Source: Candidatus Aenigmatarchaeota archaeon
GTDB lineage: Archaea > Aenigmatarchaeota > Aenigmatarchaeia > QMZP01
Direction of reading: 5' to 3'
Assembly: GCA_003663445.1 (NCBI GenBank)
Contig: QMZZ01000021.1
Location: 1 to 6,242 of the forward strand
DNA length: 6,242 nt
Shown: one piece after another, positions 4,693 to 6,242 of the stretch
How the letters are laid out: each line of letters opens with the position of its first letter
Numbering within the stretch: position 1 is the first letter of the stretch
Translations under genes and position numbers: made by a program
The notes under the pieces: generated by a model
Told to the model about the DNA's origin: nothing
Databases searched by the model: none
Seen by the model: the letters and a program-made list of their open reading frames with translations, nothing else

Positions 4693-5836
4693 GCTTCCTT
4701 GCCAGGATTGCGAGCTTAGGTCTTTTTACCAGGATGGATGCAAAAAGCTTGAACTTTGACGCCCTTGCAAGCTCGACGAGGTCCTCCCCGGAAAGCTGGT
4801 CAGCGAGCCAGTTCAGGTCATCATCCGTCAGGCTTTCGACAACCTTCCTGAGCTTCCAGAGCTTCTCGAGCTTTTCCCCTCTTTCCTTCCACCATCTTCG
4901 GTTGTATTCGTTAAGCCGGGATTTTGACCAGTCCTGATGCTTAAGGGCCTCTGCTATCACCTCAGCAGCTATCCTCCCAGCCACCCATGCCTCTGCAATC
5001 CCCCCGCCGTGAATAGGATTTACCTGGTGCGCAGCATCCCCGACAGCCAGGAATCCGTCAAGGACCATGTCCTTCATAAGCCCACCGACCGGAACCCCGC
5101 CTGCATTCACCTCAAGCACGGATGCATCAGGGAAGGCTTTCTCGACAAATTCCTGAAGATAGTTTATTGCCGGTTTCTCTGCAAAAGGCCTCCTCACACC
5201 CACACCGACATTTGCTGTTCTCTTGCCCTTTGGGAAAACCCAAACATAACCTCCCGGAGCTATCTTTCTGCCGAAGTAAAGCCTGATCTCTTCGGGATCT
5301 ATATCTATCCCTGAAAGCTCGAACTGGGCGCAGGAGGCTATATCTGAAAGCTCCAGGGTCGTGTTCAGTCCTGCAAGTCTGGCTGTTTGGGATTCAACAC
5401 CGTCTGCTGCAACCAGGACCTTCGGCCTTTCCTCACCCCTGTTCGTTTTCACCCTCCAGCAATCCCTGTCCCTTTCAAGCTCTAAAAGCTCTGTCTTCGT
5501 CCTTATCTGTGCGCCTGCCTCAACAGCGAGCTTTGCAAGCTCTTTATCGAAAACCTTTCTCTCTATCACCCATCCCTCAGGCCCGTCGAACTCGGCTGTT
5601 ACGCTTTTTCCGTTCGGAGCATAAACCCTTGCTCTCTGGATCTCCTGGCATATCCATTTCGGATCCGGTTCAAGACCCATCCTTTCCAAAGCTGATCTGG
5701 AGAGACCCTCACCGCATCTTTTCGGGGCCCCTATCTCCTGCCTTTTTTCGATAATCAGCACTTCTGCTCCTTTCTCTGCAAGATGCTTTGCTACAGAAGA
5801 TCCGGCAGGACCTGCTCCGACAACCAGGACATCCAT
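4685..5836 (-). CDS. Geranylgeranyl reductase family FAD-dependent oxidoreductase
   Basis: The 383-residue flavoprotein matches archaeal digeranylgeranylglycerophospholipid reductase, which saturates the geranylgeranyl chains of membrane ether lipids. The FAD-binding Rossmann motif GAGPAG (7-12) begins almost at the N-terminus, with E30 ending the second strand. 'APKRCGEGL' (37-45) carries the conserved cysteine C41 of the family. 'LVAADGVES' (141-149) is the second nucleotide-binding DG motif, 'GGYVWVFPKG' (195-204) is the family's substrate-region signature, and 'VGDAAHQVNPIHGGGIAEA' (265-283) is the third FAD motif. Length fits the archaeal enzymes (about 380-400). The ATG at 5836 leaves almost nothing before the Rossmann strand, as expected. 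Upstream is a T-rich tract (5851-5868) that may end the preceding gene and supply this gene's TATA element. Other family members reduce different polyprenyl substrates, so substrate is inferred from the archaeal context. Confidence 0.92.
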   Translation of the reverse strand: MDVLVVGAGPAGSSVAKHLAEKGAEVLIIEKRQEIGAPKRCGEGLSRSALERMGLEPDPKWICQEIQRARVYAPNGKSVTAEFDGPEGWVIERKVFDKELAKLAVEAGAQIRTKTELLELERDRDCWRVKTNRGEERPKVLVAADGVESQTARLAGLNTTLELSDIASCAQFELSGIDIDPEEIRLYFGRKIAPGGYVWVFPKGKRTANVGVGVRRPFAEKPAINYLQEFVEKAFPDASVLEVNAGGVPVGGLMKDMVLDGFLAVGDAAHQVNPIHGGGIAEAWVAGRIAAEVIAEALKHQDWSKSRLNEYNRRWWKERGEKLEKLWKLRKVVESLTDDDLNWLADQLSGEDLVELARASKFKLFASILVKRPKLAILARKLF

Positions 5837-5850
5837 AAAAACTCTTTTTG

Positions 5851-5889
5851 AAAAATAAAAAATAAAAAGGTGCCCTGACCCTAAAGGGC
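5851..5889 (-). terminator. Hairpin plus T-tract after the sequon-rich gene; may double as reductase promoter
   Basis: Reading the minus strand, GCCCT (5885-5889) and AGGGC (5872-5876) form a 5-bp stem with an 8-base loop that contains the TAG stop of the upstream gene. It is followed within three bases by an 18-base tract of T with two A (5851-5868). This is a plausible intrinsic terminator; archaea need only the T-tract. The same AT-rich tract is centred about 24-27 bases before the reductase ATG and could act as its TATA element, as no Shine-Dalgarno is seen there. Confidence 0.5.
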
Positions 5890-6242
5890 TTTTCCGGCTT
5901 TTGGACCCTTTGGTATTTCTGGTTGATGTATCTCTGGTTGGGTTATGTTTTCTGGGATTTGTGGTTGAGTTAGGTTTTCTGGTATTTCTGGTTGGCTTAT
6001 GTTCCGGATCTTTTTCCTGATTTTCTCTACCTTCTCCTTTGCCTTCTTCAACCCTGTTTCTGCCTCTATTTGCTGGGTCAGGTTTTCAGCCTCTTCAGTT
6101 GTCAGGTTCAGGACAGCCTTAAGCTTGAGATTGATCCTTTCCCTTTTTTCTTGCATCTTCTGTTGGACAGCTTCAAGGTGCTGGGTCACTCTTTCGAACG
6201 CTCTCTGCAGAGCCGGTTTTGCCTCTTCAGGGGCCTTTGCTA
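5881..6242 (-). CDS. C-terminal end of a sequon-rich, probably exported coiled-coil protein (5' partial)
   Basis: The frame is open to the right edge and ends in TAG at 5881-5883, leaving 119 residues; the GTG at 6187-6189 is an internal valine codon, as the frame continues upstream. Residues 1-40 ('KAPEEAKPALQRAFERV' and on) resemble the C-terminal end of DUF5667-like archaeal proteins, but I cannot confirm this. Residues about 18-78 are highly charged and helical, probably coiled coil. From about 80 the protein turns into a Pro/Gln/Asn-rich tail with QPEIPENLT-type repeats and a basic end. Five N-glycosylation sequons are present (N45LT, N53LT, N80IS, N89LT, N98IT), which suggests a secreted or surface protein. 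No catalytic motif is visible, and the function is unknown. A terminator-like element follows. Confidence 0.75.
   Translation of the reverse strand, partial: AKAPEEAKPALQRAFERVTQHLEAVQQKMQEKRERINLKLKAVLNLTTEEAENLTQQIEAETGLKKAKEKVEKIRKKIRNISQPEIPENLTQPQIPENITQPEIHQPEIPKGPKAGKAL
5911..5994 (-). repeat. Tandem 27-base repeat coding for QPxIPENxT
   Basis: Two full 27-base units (5968-5994 and 5941-5967) encode QPEIPENLT and QPQIPENIT, followed by two truncated 15-base units (5926-5940 QPEIH; 5911-5925 QPEIP). Each full unit contributes one N-glycosylation sequon. The DNA units are close copies with synonymous and conservative changes, as expected from slippage followed by selection on the protein. 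Confidence 0.8.

Noticed and set aside
4937..5314. 125-codon plus-strand open frame opposite the reductase
   Set aside because: It lies across the conserved FAD and substrate motifs of the reductase and shows no recognisable domain.
6187..6189. GTG as start of a complete 102-residue gene at the right end
   Set aside because: The frame continues without a stop to the edge and the upstream residues keep the same charged helical character, so the gene is treated as partial.

Overview
The window is archaeal chromosome. Five things show this: the C-terminal half of a PCNA sliding clamp, an archaeal-type 7S SRP RNA with helices 6 and 8, a geranylgeranyl-lipid reductase, a membrane-anchored Lon-type (S16) serine protease of the archaeal kind, and the archaeal three-gene set of an Era-like GTPase, a DUF2073 (OapB) protein and a zinc-ribbon OapC protein. 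The lineage cannot be fixed from sequence alone; a euryarchaeal or DPANN-like genome is the best guess. Frequent AGG/AGA arginine and ATA isoleucine codons, proteins rich in K, E and R, and a visibly GC-rich SRP RNA would fit a thermophile, but this is inference. No mobile element, CRISPR array or tRNA was seen.

Layout. Bases 1-1771 are a plus-strand unit of DNA replication and repair genes: pcn (5' end outside the window), nth (starting inside the pcn stop, ATGA overlap) and tatD (starting inside the nth 3' end). Everything from the right edge back to base 1750 is on the minus strand. In transcription order it holds: the C-terminal end of a sequon-rich, probably exported protein; a hairpin plus T-tract terminator; the geranylgeranyl reductase; the GTPase oapA; oapB; oapC; the SRP RNA; the S16 protease; and a membrane-anchored BFN/DUF151 protein. 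The two units meet tail to tail and overlap by 22 bases (1750-1771). The only stretch of roughly 300 bases without a protein gene (2979-3272) is filled by the SRP RNA and its flanks.

How the parts relate. The plus unit joins the replication clamp to a base-excision glycosylase/AP lyase and a TatD-family nuclease. The minus unit is envelope- and secretion-flavoured: lipid saturation, SRP RNA for membrane targeting, an anchored extracytoplasmic protease and an anchored BFN protein, with the Oap GTPase cluster between them. The most notable arrangement is that the S16 protease start codon lies 10 bases after the SRP RNA 3' end with no visible promoter of its own, so its mRNA is probably made by read-through from the SRP RNA promoter. 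Several other starts have an AT-rich box about 23-25 bases upstream and no Shine-Dalgarno, suggesting leaderless or nearly leaderless transcripts.
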